From contig NC_080041.1 in the NCBI RefSeq assembly GCF_012489685.1, positions 103,385,760-103,449,759 of the forward strand: a stretch of 64,000 bases of DNA. Direction: 5' to 3'. This DNA comes from Lotus japonicus. Lineage: Eukaryota; Streptophyta; Magnoliopsida; Fabales; Fabaceae. The translations under genes were made by a program, and so were the position numbers. This document shows positions 23,701-36,223 of the stretch, piece after piece. How positions within the stretch are numbered: the stretch's first letter is position 1; the number at the start of each line of letters is the position of its first letter. The notes under the pieces were generated by a model. That model ran no database searches. It was not told where the DNA came from and saw nothing but the letters and a program-made list of their open reading frames with translations.

Positions 23701-26700
23701 TGTGGGCCAGATTTAATTTCTCTCCCAAAGTGGACGATTTAGGAAATGCTTTATGTCTTCCTTAGAAATTTTTGCTCTTTCCACTTTGAAACAAATACTT
23801 TTTTTTTTTTTCCTGAAAATCTATATTTCTTTTATTTGATAATTCATGGAATATGTTAGGACTTAGGATAAAGGGGATTTAAGTAATTAAAATTAGTTAC
23901 GGTTGTTAGTTTTTTCTGTGTACTTTACATTCGCAATTTGGACTTCATTGGTTGATTATGATATTAAATTTGGAACTTCGGTTTGTGTTGAATTCAGTTT
24001 TAATTTTCTTTGGAACAGAGATTGAGTTTGATTTTGAGAGGATAGTGCGTGTGTTAGATGTAAGGGTCTGGTAAATCTGATTGGGAACTTATTCTGCCAT
24101 TGCAATTTTTTGAACTGTGTTATTTGGCTATTTTTAATGCTGGTACCATGATAAATTACTTCAAGTTGGATTTGTATAAGCTTTAGGAAATAACTTGTGA
24201 TTTAACTGTCATAGGGTTCCATCATGTAAGGTTTATAGTGCTGTTCCACCTCCACAGCAGGCATATACTGCTGTTCCCCCTCCACAGCAGGTATATACTG
24301 CTTTTCCACCACCCCAGCAGGTTTATAATGGCCCTTCATTGTCAAAGCAGATTTCTACTGCCATTTCACCCCCGCAACAAGTTTATAGAGCTGTTCCACC
24401 CCCGCAGCAGTTGTTGGCTGGAGTTCAGAGTTCTGGAGTTGAGCTAGAGGGAATTGCAGGCCTAACCACAAATTCGTTGTCATCAAATGTGGCCCCAACA
24501 CCAGTTCCACCAGCTTCCTTGATTGGAGTACCTGGTGTCGCCACTACCCTTATGTCAGCGACTATGTCACAATCTACAGGATATTTAAGCTCCGGGCCTC
24601 AAGCAAACATGATTGGTTATACTCTCCCTTCGGTATCAGGTGGCACTAGCTATATTGGATATGGTGGAATATATCCTCAAGCTACCCCAATGCAGCAAGT
24701 TGCCCTTGCCCTGCGACACTCGCCTCCTGTTGCTTCAACCGTCGCTCCCACAACATCGACATCAAATGGAGAATCCAAGTCAACCACAAGCTCTAATCCT
24801 GAAAAGGAGAGACGGCAACCTCAGAGGCGGAAGTTTCAAGAATTACCAGTTGGTTCAAAGAGCACAACAAAACTCAATCAGGTCATCGCATCACCATTGA
24901 TCTTTAAATACATCATTGCATTTATCAAATGAAATAATATTCAATCCTCCTTTGTTACTTGTAGTTTCTAGTAAGTTTGCAAATGAATAGTAGGGCTTGG
25001 TCTATGGATTCTGATTCTATCAATTCGATTTGGAATTTTGAATATTTTATTAAGCATTAAAGTAGTAGTTACCTTCCATCTAGGCTGTAAATGAGGATCA
25101 CTGCTACGGATTTTGTTTTTTATCATTCTAAAGAGCAGACTGTTTTCTAAGAATCTTGACTTTACTTCAACAAGAACATACTACTGTGATCAAGATACAC
25201 CACCCCAGAAATTCTGCTTTCAGCTTTCTTCCGAGACCTCTTAGTTGAGCTGACATCAGCACCTAATATTTTTATGCATAGTTGCAGACTGGCTTTTCCT
25301 CAAGTGATTCAGATAATGTGTTATAGGAATGGTGGTTGTTCTTTTGATAAAGGTTCTATACCCACATTGCTACTGGGAACTCTGAGATTATTCATTGATT
25401 TTTTGACATACTTTATGATTTTTGGTTTTCAAAAATGGAAAGGAAGCAAAGTTTTAAGATTTCAATCCAGTAACTGAAATAATATTGAATTTCAAAGGCT
25501 TGAGAAAGAAAGGTCAAGTGTGTTGAAAGATTTGTAGTAAGCTATAATGTCTCCAAATTGACTGAGTTGACGAGAGTTTTTTTTTTCTTGGATAGAAGCA
25601 ATTTTGCACCATTTTTTTCCGCCCCTCTGTTGATCATAGTTAGGGCAGTGGTTGCTGTACTAACATTGATGCTTGCATTTTGCATACTCATATATATATA
25701 TATATTTGGAGCAGAGGGCCTTCTTATCTTCTGTTTTCTTTTTTACTGCATATATCTGTGTGTATATCTTACCCTCCTAAAGTGAACTCCTAATTCTTTT
25801 CTGTTCTCTTTACAATTTTCTTTCTTCATCAAAGAGAATAGAAGTACTCTTCTTTCGAATGCTCTTCATCACTAGCTCTGTACTGATTTAAACTATCTTG
25901 TGCTGATTGTTTATGCTTAATATTCCAGGTATTTTCTCTGACCTTCTATGAAGCTAATAGGCTGACACTGGACCTGTCTGTTGGGCTGTTGGTTTGAATG
26001 TTTGACAGGGTTTTCAGTTCTGAAGGACTTATGAGGGTGCTTGTGGCTTCACAGCATATGCCCTTTCGCAATCCAACTGTTATTCTGGTTTTTTTGCTTT
26101 CATTGGTAAACATGCTGCAAAAGATGTTGCAGCATGCTTGGGCCATGCCTCCAGTCCTGCATGTATAGGCTGCCAGCACCAAAAACACTAGATTAGAGAA
26201 TGAGATGTCACCATAAAAATAATAAGTCAAGGAATAAAGTTAATGGCATGTGAGTGAAATGCATGGAAATGATAAAACTTTTTATATTCTGGTTATACAT
26301 TCGAAGGAAACTAACTTCTAATATTTTTAAAACTATGGTGCTGTCAACCTTGTCCTAAAGGTGATAAGATAAAACCATCTCCCTTAAAATTGTTGCCTTC
26401 CTCTATAGCCAATTACCGCCTCGAGATGCAAAAATCTCACACCTCCTTGAAGTCTGGGTAGACTTAATTCTACGTCCCTTGCAGTGATTCATTAAAAATC
26501 CTTCTTTTGTGCTTCCAATATACCAATCACTCATAAAAAAACTCAGGTTTTTTTGGAAGATTAACTTACCCTGATTTTTGACAAATATGCGTCATTTGGC
26601 ATTGGCGCTCAAACCTTTTTATTGGGAAAACTTTACCTGCAGATGTACAGTTCGCCAATAACTCTAGGAAGCATGAGCCACCACAACAAATACCTATGAT

Positions 26701-27543
26701 CCTTCTATTTTAATTGTATTCATTATCTATTTGCACAATTGGAAGTCTACTAACTTTCTGTACTTCTGGCTGTTATGCATGTCGACATTAGAACACGTTA
26801 GAATGATACACAGCTAACAAGTTGTCTGTTTATCCTACCTTATATTGCTTTATGTATTTATTTTTCTTGATTTTCAGTCTTTATTGACTTGTAATTTTTG
26901 GCGTGTTGGAATATTTTAGTAAATTATCTGATTCAGAAGTTGTCTGGATTTTTGTTTTCTCCCACTCTAACTCAATTGCAGGGATTGGAACCTCTTAGAC
27001 CTAATGAACAATCTGATGATCTGGTTTTGAGGAATACATCGAATATGCCTGCTCCTAGGAAGTTGATGCAGTCCAATGGAATGGCACCACCTCCGCCAAG
27101 AACTATGCCTCCACCACCTCCAACACTAAGAACGATGCCCCCACCACCGCCACCGCCTAAATTTTCTGATGCACCGGAAGTTAAAGTACAGGACAAGAGC
27201 AAAAATTTACTCAAGACAAAATCTGATGCAGTTCCTGGTTAGTGTAAACCTGGTTCAATGTGGCTTTAAATTTAATGTGGCATCCTCTGTTTTCTCTATT
27301 AACTTATTGTGAGCATGTATTGTATACTTTTTATTTGTGGCCCTGTAACTGGACTTTATGATGCCCGTCTTTATGGCCATCTTTTATATTGTTTTGTCTG
27401 TAAATTCTGTATTTATTTCAGATACTCTCATCAAACTAATGGAATATGGAGAGGATGATGACGATGTTGACGATTCCAGTGAAGAGCCACTTCCTCGCAC
27501 CACCCAGGCAAATGGGGTTCAAAAGCCTTTCTGGGCTCTATGA
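14731..27543 (+). CDS. RIK: RIK-type KH-domain RNA-binding protein (KHDC4-like)
   Basis: Twelve coding exons, all with GT-AG borders, join into 648 codons: 14731-14813, 15029-15212, 16322-16423, 16513-16547, 16632-16707, 17099-17230, 17310-17387, 23349-23442, 23550-23667, 24215-24881, 26982-27237, 27422-27543. The N-terminus has a basic KKRKWDQP motif. Residues ~125-200 hold a first KH-like module (KYRPPTAPPDGEKPLYLHI) and ~205-300 a second, SF1-like one (FLGFDADPSLNIVARIRGPN, VTVTLRGRG). These are hallmarks of the plant RIK / animal KHDC4 (BLOM7) family of nuclear RNA-binding, splicing-associated proteins; maize RIK was found as a partner of ROUGH SHEATH2. Exon 10 encodes a Pro/Gln repeat, exon 11 a polyproline stretch, and exon 12 the conserved acidic tail (LIKLMEYGEDDDD ... 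PFWAL). Intron 7 (5.96 kb) contains an antisense LTR retrotransposon. No lesion is seen in the coding exons. The start is the first ATG of a frame that splices correctly. Confidence 0.93.
16050..16287. repeat. Possible solo LTR in RIK intron 2
   Basis: A block beginning TGTGAAAGGTG and ending near ATACTCCCAATA has the composition of a plant copia LTR (leader-like GAGAGTGAAACTTTCTGAATC, TATATAC box, repeated AACTAA words). No internal retroelement sequence adjoins it and I find no matching target duplication, so this is tentative. Confidence 0.35.
17479..17590. repeat. Direct repeat in RIK intron 7
   Basis: A 28-base word (17479-17506) starting TTTTTTGAAAGGACTCATCA recurs exactly at 17563-17590, period 84. 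It is probably a local duplication; no function is suggested. Confidence 0.6.
17878..18120 (-). repeat. 3' LTR of the gypsy element
   Basis: 243 bp, starts TGATAGGAG and ends GTGCATCA in plus orientation; I see no difference from the LTR at 22625-22867. Confidence 0.95.
18150..22591 (-). pseudogene. Gypsy gag-pol polyprotein with one frameshift
   Basis: ATG at 22591 opens 1074 codons: gag (1-~295), a Cys/His knuckle (CFFCHEKFSPGHDC, ~300-313, spacing unlike the usual CCHC), protease DSG (~379-381), reverse transcriptase (~600-760, catalytic FFDD ~729-732), and RNase H (FVVETDASSTGIGA). At about 19378-19383 the frame is lost in a run of five G on the coding strand. The protein continues in another frame (stop at 18150) with the integrase zinc finger (CETCLRC), the DDE core (AMDF, SDRDP, QSEVLNR) and a chromodomain at the end (VLVQWKGESAEEATWE). 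One G too few in the run explains the break, so it could be a true mutation or a base-calling error. Chromodomains direct integration to particular chromatin. Confidence 0.92.
22611..22623 (-). other. Primer-binding site (initiator tRNA-Met type)
   Basis: Immediately after the 5' LTR the minus strand reads TTGGTATTCAGAGC, which is the usual TGGTATCAGAGC site complementary to initiator tRNA-Met with one extra T. Confidence 0.75.
22625..22867 (-). repeat. 5' LTR of the gypsy element
   Basis: 243 bp, apparently identical to 17878-18120; followed by the CCTTT target duplication. Confidence 0.95.
24231..24410 (+). repeat. RIK: Six 30-bp tandem repeats in RIK exon 10
   Basis: Six in-phase 30-base units encode a decapeptide close to VYTAVPPPQQ. 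Units 1-3 and 6 are close to consensus, while 4 and 5 have diverged (VYNGPSLSKQ, ISTAISPPQQ). Unit length is a multiple of three, so copy-number changes would keep the frame. Confidence 0.9.
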
Positions 27544-29065
27544 GCTGTACAATGAATGGCGAGCATAAGATGTAAATAAGTAATATTTCTATTGGGATTT
27601 AGTCTTCATTAGTGCTTGCTGATTTAGCCGTTCCCCTGAGCATGATTTTTGGAGCAAACTGGTTGGTTGTTCAGTAGCATTTGAACTCTCAAGGCTGTAA
27701 TTGCACATTCTCATCCGACCGGATTGTCTGTTGTAATTTTGTCCCAATTTGTTTACACATAAACACTGCTGGTCTATTTTTAGCAGTTTAGTTGGCCACT
27801 AATGTGATGTAACCATGTTGGCTCTTGCTTCTTCCCTCTTTTATAGCTGGCACCCTCTTAGCAACTCACCAGTAACCATGAATGAAATTGTGGTTCACTG
27901 TTAAGATTGAAGATGCAAGTTCAAAACCTGTTTTGTTTTTCCATTCTTCTGTTGGGTTACCTTGTTCCTAAAAGAAATCGCTTATTACTGATTAGTATTT
28001 AGTTTTAGTCCATGATTGAATCAATCTTGATCCCGCATTTCCTGAAATAGCTTAACTTTAGTTCTCAACTAACATAATGATGAAACAAACTATAGAAAAA
28101 TAGTAATGATATTAAACATGTTTTTTTTTTGAATGGCTAAAAATGATATTAAACATGTTGACAAGAATACAACAGCAACATGAAAAATTAATTAAAAGCA
28201 CATGCTGAGGGCTAAAACTAACTTTTAAAAAGAGCCAAAAATGATTATTTTTGAAGTTAAAGAACTAAAATCAAATTTTATTAGAACAACCTTACTCAAT
28301 TAAAAATATAAACAATACAAAATGTCTGAACCTTTAAAATCTAAAACTTCCAAAATGTATTTCAGTAATAACTAATAAGTGATTTCAATGTTAATTTACA
28401 AATATTCCATTATTTCTAATATTATTGAAGAAATTTATTTACTAATAAATAGAATGCATCAAAATTTGATCCTTTATTGCTCAAATGTTATATTCCCAAA
28501 CCAGCTGAGGCCCAGAGCATAAGTTCTAGAAGTCGACTAATCCTACAGAAATGAATCAATTACAGCAACTCTAAAAAGATTGTTGCTCCATTCTCAAAAC
28601 ATGCCACTTCAAAAAAAAATACATCGTAGACAAAATCATTTGGGAGATTTATTTAAACTTATTTTATTAAGATGTTTCGACAAGCTTATAAAGATATTTA
28701 TTACCCACTTATTAATTGTTTAGAGCTTATTTTTATAAGCTACTCAAAATAACAATACTTGGATCATAACCTACCTATGAAATAAGCGCTTGAGTAAGTT
28801 CATCTAAACACACCTAATAGAGTTTTGAACATACATGTATGTTATTGTTAGGTGTCAAATGGTCGAAAAAAAAATCATTCTATATGAAGTAGCAATTATT
28901 CAATTCCTAGAAAACTTATTTTACATCAGTCGTTGATCTGACAAACTACCAAATTCAAGCCAAACAACCAAAATGCAATCAAATACTAGAAAAACATCCA
29001 GTTATAATCAAACCCACAGGTTACTTGCTCTAGCAAGGAAATCCTTTATGACCAAAATGCTCTCT
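27544..29065. other. RIK 3' UTR and convergent intergenic region
   Basis: The first ~300 bases look like a 3' UTR. The rest is AT-rich; 28640-28815 has degenerate AGCTTAT/ATAAGCT words like those in the MITEs at 35.7 kb. RIK and the next gene converge here. No further gene is seen. Confidence 0.5.
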
Positions 29066-30866
29066 TCACCTGGTTTGAGCATACTCATCATTAGGTTCAA
29101 CATTGTTCTGACTCACATTGAATTCATCTATGTCTGCACCTGTTGTGTCATTTTGGTTGCCACCAAACTGACCATATCCAAAACCAGAGTTGCTGCTGAG
29201 CTCACCGCTAGCAGGTCCAAGATCACCACCGGAATTTTCATTGAATTGGTAGTTACCACGACCACCACCACCATAGCTGTTACCAACACCATAGCTGCCG
29301 CCACCACCATAGCTTCCGCCTCCACCATAGCTTCCGCCTTCACCATAGCTGCCGCCTCCACCATAGCTGCCACCGCCACCATAGCCGCCGCCGCCTCCAC
29401 CAAACCCTGGACGTGACCTTTCAGTAGCGTAATTTACCCGTATTCTCCGACCATGAAGATCCTGAGACACAACATAATTTGAGATGTTGCAAGAACAAAT
29501 ACCAACATGTTACAGACAAAACTGTATTGAAACTTCAGCAACAATTAATTGATGCTCTGTAACATGAAGAACTGTATCCTCATTCCTTCTTTATTTAAAT
29601 AGACAAAATAGAAGTTAGATTGGGAAAACATTTTACTAAACTCTGTCTTTGAAAGGCCCAATCTTGGTTTTAAAATCTAATTCCACTTCATAAGAACTTG
29701 CAAGGTTTTCCCTAACATCCATAGTTTTAAGCTGACTCTTGAAATAAATAAAAATGTAACAAACTTTTATTTAGCGTAAAGCATTTCTTACAAGAATACT
29801 ATATGCAGGTGACAAGAATACAGCAGCCACATGAATATGCACTCAATGGTTCTACTAACCTCAAGCCAAAATAACAGCAATTGCTTACTCCAGCTATGTA
29901 CATAAGGTGTTTCACTATTTCATACATAATATGAAGTAATGAAAACTCTCTAATTAACTCCATTAAAAAGGATTTGAAATTATGCTCATCATGTGAATTT
30001 TAAAAACTGATAATACCTGGCCATCGAGGGCCTGAATGGCAGAAGATGCATCCTCACTGGTTGCATATGTTACAAAGCCAAAACCTCTGGACCTTTGCGA
30101 ATCATGGTCGACGATAATCTTTGCTGGAAGAATATTAAAAATAACCAGTTTCAGTGTAGAACGTAACCACCATATTATGAAGTGTATATGCTTGACATTT
30201 GATTGTTGTTTGCCAGTTTGTCACATGTTACAGCTAGGGACAATTTATCAACTATATTATGATTAACAACAATTGTAAATTAATTCTAACAAAAGAGATG
30301 ATCAATTAACAAAGTAAAGGTCACCCACAAAAGAAAGAATGGCATAAGTATACAAATATAAATAAGAAGCTGTTATTTTTAATAAAAATGTTTTCATTAA
30401 TCAAAACAAAAGAATATGGCCACTCTGCAAAATTACATCAAAGATGAAGATTTTAATGGTTTGCTTTGGCTCACGGTAAAATTCAGAAACAAATCTAGAG
30501 GTTGAAAATTATTATGGTTTGACATTACCTATATATCTGAAATAATGAAAAACAAGAAGACTGTGAGTTAGAACGAAAAATACCTTCAATAACTTCTCCA
30601 TAACGAGAAAAAGCTTCTCGCAGACTTGTATCATCAGTGCTGTATGAAATACCTGCAAAGCAATTGAAATTCGAAAAGTGTCAGTGTTTTCCAATTTGAA
30701 AAAAACTTCAGCATGATAAACTTAACGTACCTCCAACAAAAACCTTGGCAGATGACATGGATCTGATTGCTTGAAACATCGAAGGAGTAGACACAGAAAC
30801 ATCCTGACTGATGTGCTTGACAGCAGAATTCTTGAGTAGCTTTCCTATTTTACCGATAAACGCCAT
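29066..30866 (-). CDS. RBG3: Glycine-rich RRM protein, mitochondrial type (GR-RBP)
   Basis: Four coding exons, 30731-30866, 30584-30652, 30017-30123 and 29066-29461, join into 236 codons (235 residues). The first ~40 residues (MAFIGKIGKLLKNSAVK...) are basic and hydroxylated, like a mitochondrial presequence. One RRM covers ~40-118, with RNP2 KVFVGGI at 41-47 and RNP1 RGFGFVTY at 81-88, then DLHGRRIRVNYA. The C-terminus is a glycine-rich domain of GGGGSY units and a Gln/Asn/Asp-rich end. This layout matches the Arabidopsis RBG3/RBG5 group of organellar GR-RBPs, some of which act in mitochondrial RNA editing. The start ATG has a good context (CCATGG). A 5'-UTR intron is likely: acceptor TTTTTAG just before the ATG and donor CAAG|GTTCG near 31580. 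The exact family member is my best guess. Confidence 0.9.
29265..29402 (-). repeat. 18-bp tandem repeat encoding GGGGSY
   Basis: About seven units of period 18 encode (GGGGSY)n with single-residue variants (GEGGSY, GVGNSY). It forms the glycine-rich tail of the RNA-binding protein. Confidence 0.85.
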
Positions 30867-31680
30867 GGCTCAAACCTAAAAATGTTTCGGTCAGCAAATA
30901 GTTAAATCACTTATATGATCCATTGTTCATTGCAACTTTTGCTCTGTAAGTACAAAAGTTCCACCAGCTATTCAATTAAAAAGCATCATCAGTGCAATCT
31001 GATCTGATCTGATGAGATTGACATTTAATTACACATTATCCACAACATAAAGAATTATAAGTAACCACTAACGGGTTTTGGTTTAAGTGTTCAACCACCT
31101 AGACCAAGTTTGTGGGATTAAAAAAATATGCTCTTAGAAGCATTATAACAAGCAAGACAGCCCATCATTCCCAATCAAAATCATATACTTATATGAAGCT
31201 TCTTGTTAAATTGTAATGATAACCACAAACTCATATTTGCAGTAAATATGCTAGAAATTTGTAATTGAAAATGCCCATAAGCCAAGAATCCATAAAACAT
31301 TACTCCAAAGAAATTTTTTAAATTCATTTCGTTCATTTTGATTCGAATACCCCCACATGCATTTTGAACAAAACCAAAGGCTTGCAGAGTGCAGACAGTA
31401 AAAAAAAATCTTGCACCGTATCAAACATCACCACGGTCAAAATAGCCAAATGGTAGAAACTCAATCAACGAGTAAATGATAAAAACAAAAAACAGAAAAG
31501 CAATACAGGGAACAACAATGAAGTCATCATGGAAAAAGAAATGATGGGTTGGGAGGAAGTTTTGATTTTGAGATCTTACGAACCTTGAATAACAGAGCGA
31601 GGGTTCTTCACTGTGTGTGTGTGTGTGAGTTGAGACTGTGAAGCTGCATAAACCCTTGAAACAAATAATAGGGTTTTACT
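30867..31680 (-). other. Leader region of the GR-RBP gene
   Basis: Probably a 5'-UTR intron (about 30878-31580) plus a first non-coding exon near 31580-31680, which contains a (GT)n run at 31613-31627. Inferred only from splice-like signals and the stop-free start context; no coding potential. Confidence 0.45.
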
Positions 31681-32479
31681 TTTACCTATGGGAATTACAC
31701 GTGGCAGCTTCTGTGCCGTACAGATGCTGCTGCTTGAAGCCTGGAGCATGCCGCCCATATAGATTTCTTGTTGTTTGGATTTCTTCTGAGAAAAATATGT
31801 AGTTTTTTTGGGCCTGCCTATGTGGTCCAAAAATATATTCCAATTTTGGAACCCAAAAACATGATAAAGTCAAGACCAAACAAGGTTTTGAACACCTTCT
31901 ACTTCTAGGAACAGCTGCAACTATGTTCAGGGTGTTAGAAATTTCCACATGCAAGTGATCTATCTATCTCTAAATATGTACACATTGTTTAGTCATTTGG
32001 CACAATCACTGCATGGAAATTTGCTTAATGTTTAGGAAACCCAACATTCCCAGACTTGGCTGTTGATTTTCCCTTGACATGGTGTCCATTATGGGATGAT
32101 GGAACAACATCAATTATTTTCCACATTTTTTTTACAACAATCACTTTTTTGTTCTATGGTAAAAAATGTGTTTTGAGAGTTTTGTTTTTTGTGTTCTACA
32201 CTTCTACATGAGTTGGCATAGAGGTAGGGGGAGGAAAATGGGAAGGAAGGTGATGATACATGCATGAAAATGAGAGGATTAACACTCATTTAGGCTTGAC
32301 TTATATACTAGAAGGATTGCGTGACTTTCACTCTAAATGGGCTGTATAAGCTCCAATTTTCAATTTTCTTTGTAATTTAAATTCGAGTTTGTGAGTGTAG
32401 AAAAAACTCTCTCCAAGTTCTCTCTTGGAAACCCTAAAAACTCTCTTCTCTACTTTAACTTATCAATCCTCTTAAAGAA
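31681..32479. other. Intergenic, nothing recognised
   Basis: AT-rich; probably includes the GR-RBP promoter. No gene, RNA or repeat that I can support. Confidence 0.4.
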
Positions 32480-32935
32480 GATTGCAGTGCCTTTATCTCT
32501 AGTCTCTTCCACCACCACTGTCGCCGCTTTCACCACCCTCCATCGCCATTGTCGTCGCTACCACCACTACATATATCTCAGTGACCCACCATTACCACTA
32601 CCACTACCACTACCACCACAACCACCTCCCTCAACCGCCAGCACCAGCAATGTCACCGCCACCATCACCTTCCAACACCACCACCACCACCCGAACCACA
32701 CCCTGCCATGATCACAATACTCTCCACCAACACCATCCACCACAACCAACCTCTCTACTGTCATCGTCATCACCACCACTACCTACCGCCACGATCCACC
32801 ATGCCACTACGGTCACAACCACCCCTCCACTGTCGTCACCACTGCCACCTCTACAACAACCACCCTCCATCTCTACTACCTCAATTGTTGCAGTCACCTC
32901 GGCCGCCACCGTCATTCTTACCGTCCGCTAATACC
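32480..32935. repeat. CCA/ACC-rich trinucleotide tract
   Basis: Dense imperfect (CCA)n/(ACC)n triplets with Thr/Pro/His-type open frames in several registers on both strands, which is compositional and not coding. It is the reverse-complement type of the tract at 1-290. Confidence 0.65.
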
Positions 32936-34901
32936 GTCATCATTTCTATAATATCTATCATTATTCAATATTGCATGAAATATAAATTTATATTAATTTA
33001 AACGAAATGATAAGTTATACAGTGTATAATCAAACATCATGTAATATTAAATTTTTATTAGGTCTCATACAATATCAGACCTAATACTATATGCTATAAG
33101 ATCTTATACTATACAACATTCAAACGAACCGTTAGATTTGATACTATGGAACATATCAAACCGCTACAAGAAAGTGATGCATTGAAGATACAATGAAGAT
33201 CTAAAAGGCGACCTTACTTTCTTGACTTTGTCCAACCTTACAAAGATAGCTTTATATTCAATGAAGAAAGTAACGCCTGTCCCCTATGCTTTAATTGCAT
33301 TCAAGGCAAGCACCGTATTTTTGCCGTATTCATTTATTCCAAGTCTTTGATAAAGTCTTTTTTTTGTTTTCTTAGATTTAGATTTTAATTGAAAATGAAC
33401 CATGTTACAGTACCTTTTAATAGAGGCTCACCGAAGTCATAAACTTCTCTCTTGTATTCCATATGCTATTGCACTGAACGTTCTTCATTTGCCAATTTAA
33501 TGGAAGTTTCATATTTCATCAGAATTATGATAAGGAAAAAGAAGAAAAAAAACTAACCAAAAGATACTGGTAACAAACTTCCACCCAAATTATGATTTGA
33601 GGTTTTCCAAATAGAAAGCCATATATACTTGCTGTAAACTGGTTGCATAAATGAACTATCCAAGTGTTCGAAATTTCGGCCACAAAATATAAAATAGTTT
33701 GGGTCAAGAACTACGGTTAGATTTGTTGTAACTAACTAACTAATAAGAATTTCTTAAAGCATTAAAAAATAATTTGGAACACCATTCACAATACCAAATA
33801 TTCTGTACCTAAATTAAATAATATATACTATATATTAGAACGCAGGATTTCAAGGCATCAACTTTTGTGGGTCAAAGAAAGAGTATTTTCTTTATTTAGA
33901 GGAACAACTACATGACGGGAGTCTTATCTTCATACAGCACTCATTACCACATAACAATAATGCCAATTTAGCATGTACAAGTAAGTACAAGAAAGAACAT
34001 GTTAATATGCTTCTGGTAGCTTACACTAAAAATAAAGCCAGCCAATTAGGACCTTAAACGTTTTCCATTTGATCACTCATTCAAAGTCCCTTTCGCATTC
34101 AACAATTTCTAAGAAAGAAGAAGGAAAAGTTGCTGTTATTTTAGGCAACGCCTAGGTGGATGCCCTCAACGAGACAACGTGCATATTTGAATTAGGGTTC
34201 TCAAAAATAATAGTGGCAAGAATCAATTTTAGTAAAATTAATTATAATAAAAGTATAATTGAAGGTAAAGTGATGTATATTCAAATAAAGCTATGAGACC
34301 TATTTCTACGAGATAATGTTGTAAAATTACACGATTGATTAGTTTTATTCGAGAATTCATTTTAAGTTATAATCAATTCTGATACAAAGCATCGAAATGC
34401 ATGTTTGAAAATTCTTCTACAATTGATTCTACGTACTAAATAACTTCTGAATTTCAAATTTGATCTTATGGAAGGAGAAGTTGATCAAACATGCTATTAA
34501 TAGCCAAAAATATACTGACCGTGAAGAACCAGTCCGATCTCACCAGTTGCAAATATGAAACCACATATGCTCGCCCATCAAGTCAAATTTTCACATGTTT
34601 GATTAAGTTGAGTTAACATGAAAAAAAACTCAACTCAATTAATTAGTAGAGTTTCGTCACTTTTTACCTTGAAGTGAGTGTAAACGCTATTAGCACTAGA
34701 GCCAACAAGTACCAAAAAAATACAGACTCTTAATAATACTTCTGTTTTTCACTAATCTTATTATTTGTTCTCTATCTCTCTTTTCGTATCATATTATATT
34801 ATATATCACATCAGTTAGTCTTATAACAACATATAATGGAATCAAGTGCAAATAATATTACATACCACATCTTTTATTTTTCTATCTCTACCCATTTTTC
34901 C
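32936..34901. other. Intergenic, nothing convincing
   Basis: AT-rich DNA. The part at 34290-34460 contains degenerate words of the ATTGATT...AATCAAT type also seen at 55.5-56.8 kb. No gene is recognised. Confidence 0.4.
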
Positions 34902-35087
34902 GGGGTTGTTTAAATGACTCATGAGAAAGTTTGGGTTAAATAACTCATCATTCAATTACATTGGAGATAAGTGAGTTGGAAATAAATTAAAAAATAAAAT
35001 ATAAAAATTTCAACTCACTTATCTTTAATGTGATTGGATGATAAATTATTTAACCCAAACTTTCTCAAGGCCATTTAGACAAACCCT
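34902..35087. mobile_element. Inverted-repeat MITE, ~186 bp
   Basis: Left arm GGGGTTGTTTAAATGACTC... and the reverse complement of the right arm GGGTTTGTCTAAATGGCCT... agree over about 75 bp, sharing GAGAAAGTTTGGGTTAAATAA and AGATAAGTGAGTTG. It is flanked by TTTTTCC on both sides, which could be a 7-9 bp target duplication (hAT or Mutator type). Non-coding foldback element. Confidence 0.65.
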
Positions 35088-35699
35088 ATTTTTTCCAGTA
35101 CATCAATTAATTTACTCCTTTTATTTTGGGGGCAGTGGGGCTTCTTATCTGTATAATTCACATGCATGACAAAAAGTGTTAGGTCCAAATTCAATGCCCC
35201 ATTATAAATATTTAGTTATGGACCAGCTATGCTGAAAATTGGACCCTCAAAAGATTTCAAGTTGCTCAAGGAAGTGTCTCGTTCAGTCCATATTTACACC
35301 TTTGAGGTGGAAAGACTAATTTGCTATTGGACTAGAAAATGAAAGGTCCAAAAAATCCCAATTGAAAATTGATTAAAATTTGCAAACCCTTGGTGGATGC
35401 ATCTGACATGAAATTCTCAAGTTGACTTCAAATCAAATCCCTAGTTTCCAGACATTTTCATCAGCAAAAGTCAATGTTAAATCTTGCCCTATCAAAGACA
35501 ATTTCAACCAGTATTTCAAGATTTTGATCAACATAGGTTTCTTTCAGGACCATTAACTGCAGTAACATTATTTGACTTAGTTTATGGTCATATTTAAACA
35601 TGAAGTCATCGGCAAGTTAAAACCCTCCTCCGGTGTTGGAATTATAAGAGAAATTAAAAATAGAACCCTGCTTTAATTTTCCCAATCTTTACAGATTTA

Positions 35700-35980
35700 G
35701 GCCCCGTTTGGATAAACAGCTTAATTAAGCGCTTATGGTCATAAGCGCTTATGACATAAGCGCTTATTCATAAGCTATTTTTAAAAATTTATTGAAATAA
35801 ATTAAAAATAAGCTGTGTATAAGCATAAGCTGTTTTTCATAAGCTATCCTGAGTAGCTTATGAAAATAAGCTGAAAATAGCTTATGGCAGACCATAAGCT
35901 GTTTGCATAAGCTCTCCCAAACACTGGCATAAGAGCTTATGCTGTCAGATAAGCTCAAATAAGCTCTTCCAAACTGGGCC
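35700..35980. mobile_element. Tourist-like MITE, 281 bp
   Basis: Terminal inverted repeats GGCCC(C/A)GTTTGGA, 3-bp TTA duplication at 35697-35699 and 35981-35983, and an interior packed with AGCTTAT/ATAAGC words. Typical PIF/Harbinger-derived MITE. Confidence 0.8.
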
Positions 35981-35983
35981 TTA

Positions 35984-36223
35984 GATCCATTTGAAATAGC
36001 TTATTTAAGCTTATATAAGCATTTATGCAGCTTGTGTAAATAGTTTATAACAGGCATATTTAGAGCTTTTTTTTATGAGTCAAATTAGTTTATGAATAAA
36101 CATTTATACTTTATACATACATCTAAACCTAATTTGAGTCTATTTCAATAAGCTTCTCAAATTAGATTACGAACAAGCGCTTCGTCATAAGCGCTTAATT
36201 AAGCTACTTGACCAAACAAGCCC
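35984..36223. mobile_element. Adjacent related MITE half, degenerate
   Basis: The right end (reverse complement GGGCTTGTTTGGTCAAGTAGC, then TTAATTAAGCGCTTATG) mirrors the left end of the preceding MITE and is followed by TTA (36224-36226). The left end of this piece is poor. Either two related MITEs abut through one TTA, or a 281-bp element and a fragment share a border. Confidence 0.5.

Noticed and set aside
29128..29403. Ala/Val-rich minus-strand frame
   Set aside because: Alternative register of the glycine-rich repeat of the RNA-binding protein.
32391..33001. His/Pro/Thr-rich frames on both strands
   Set aside because: Open in many registers because of the CCA triplet bias; no splice or start evidence.
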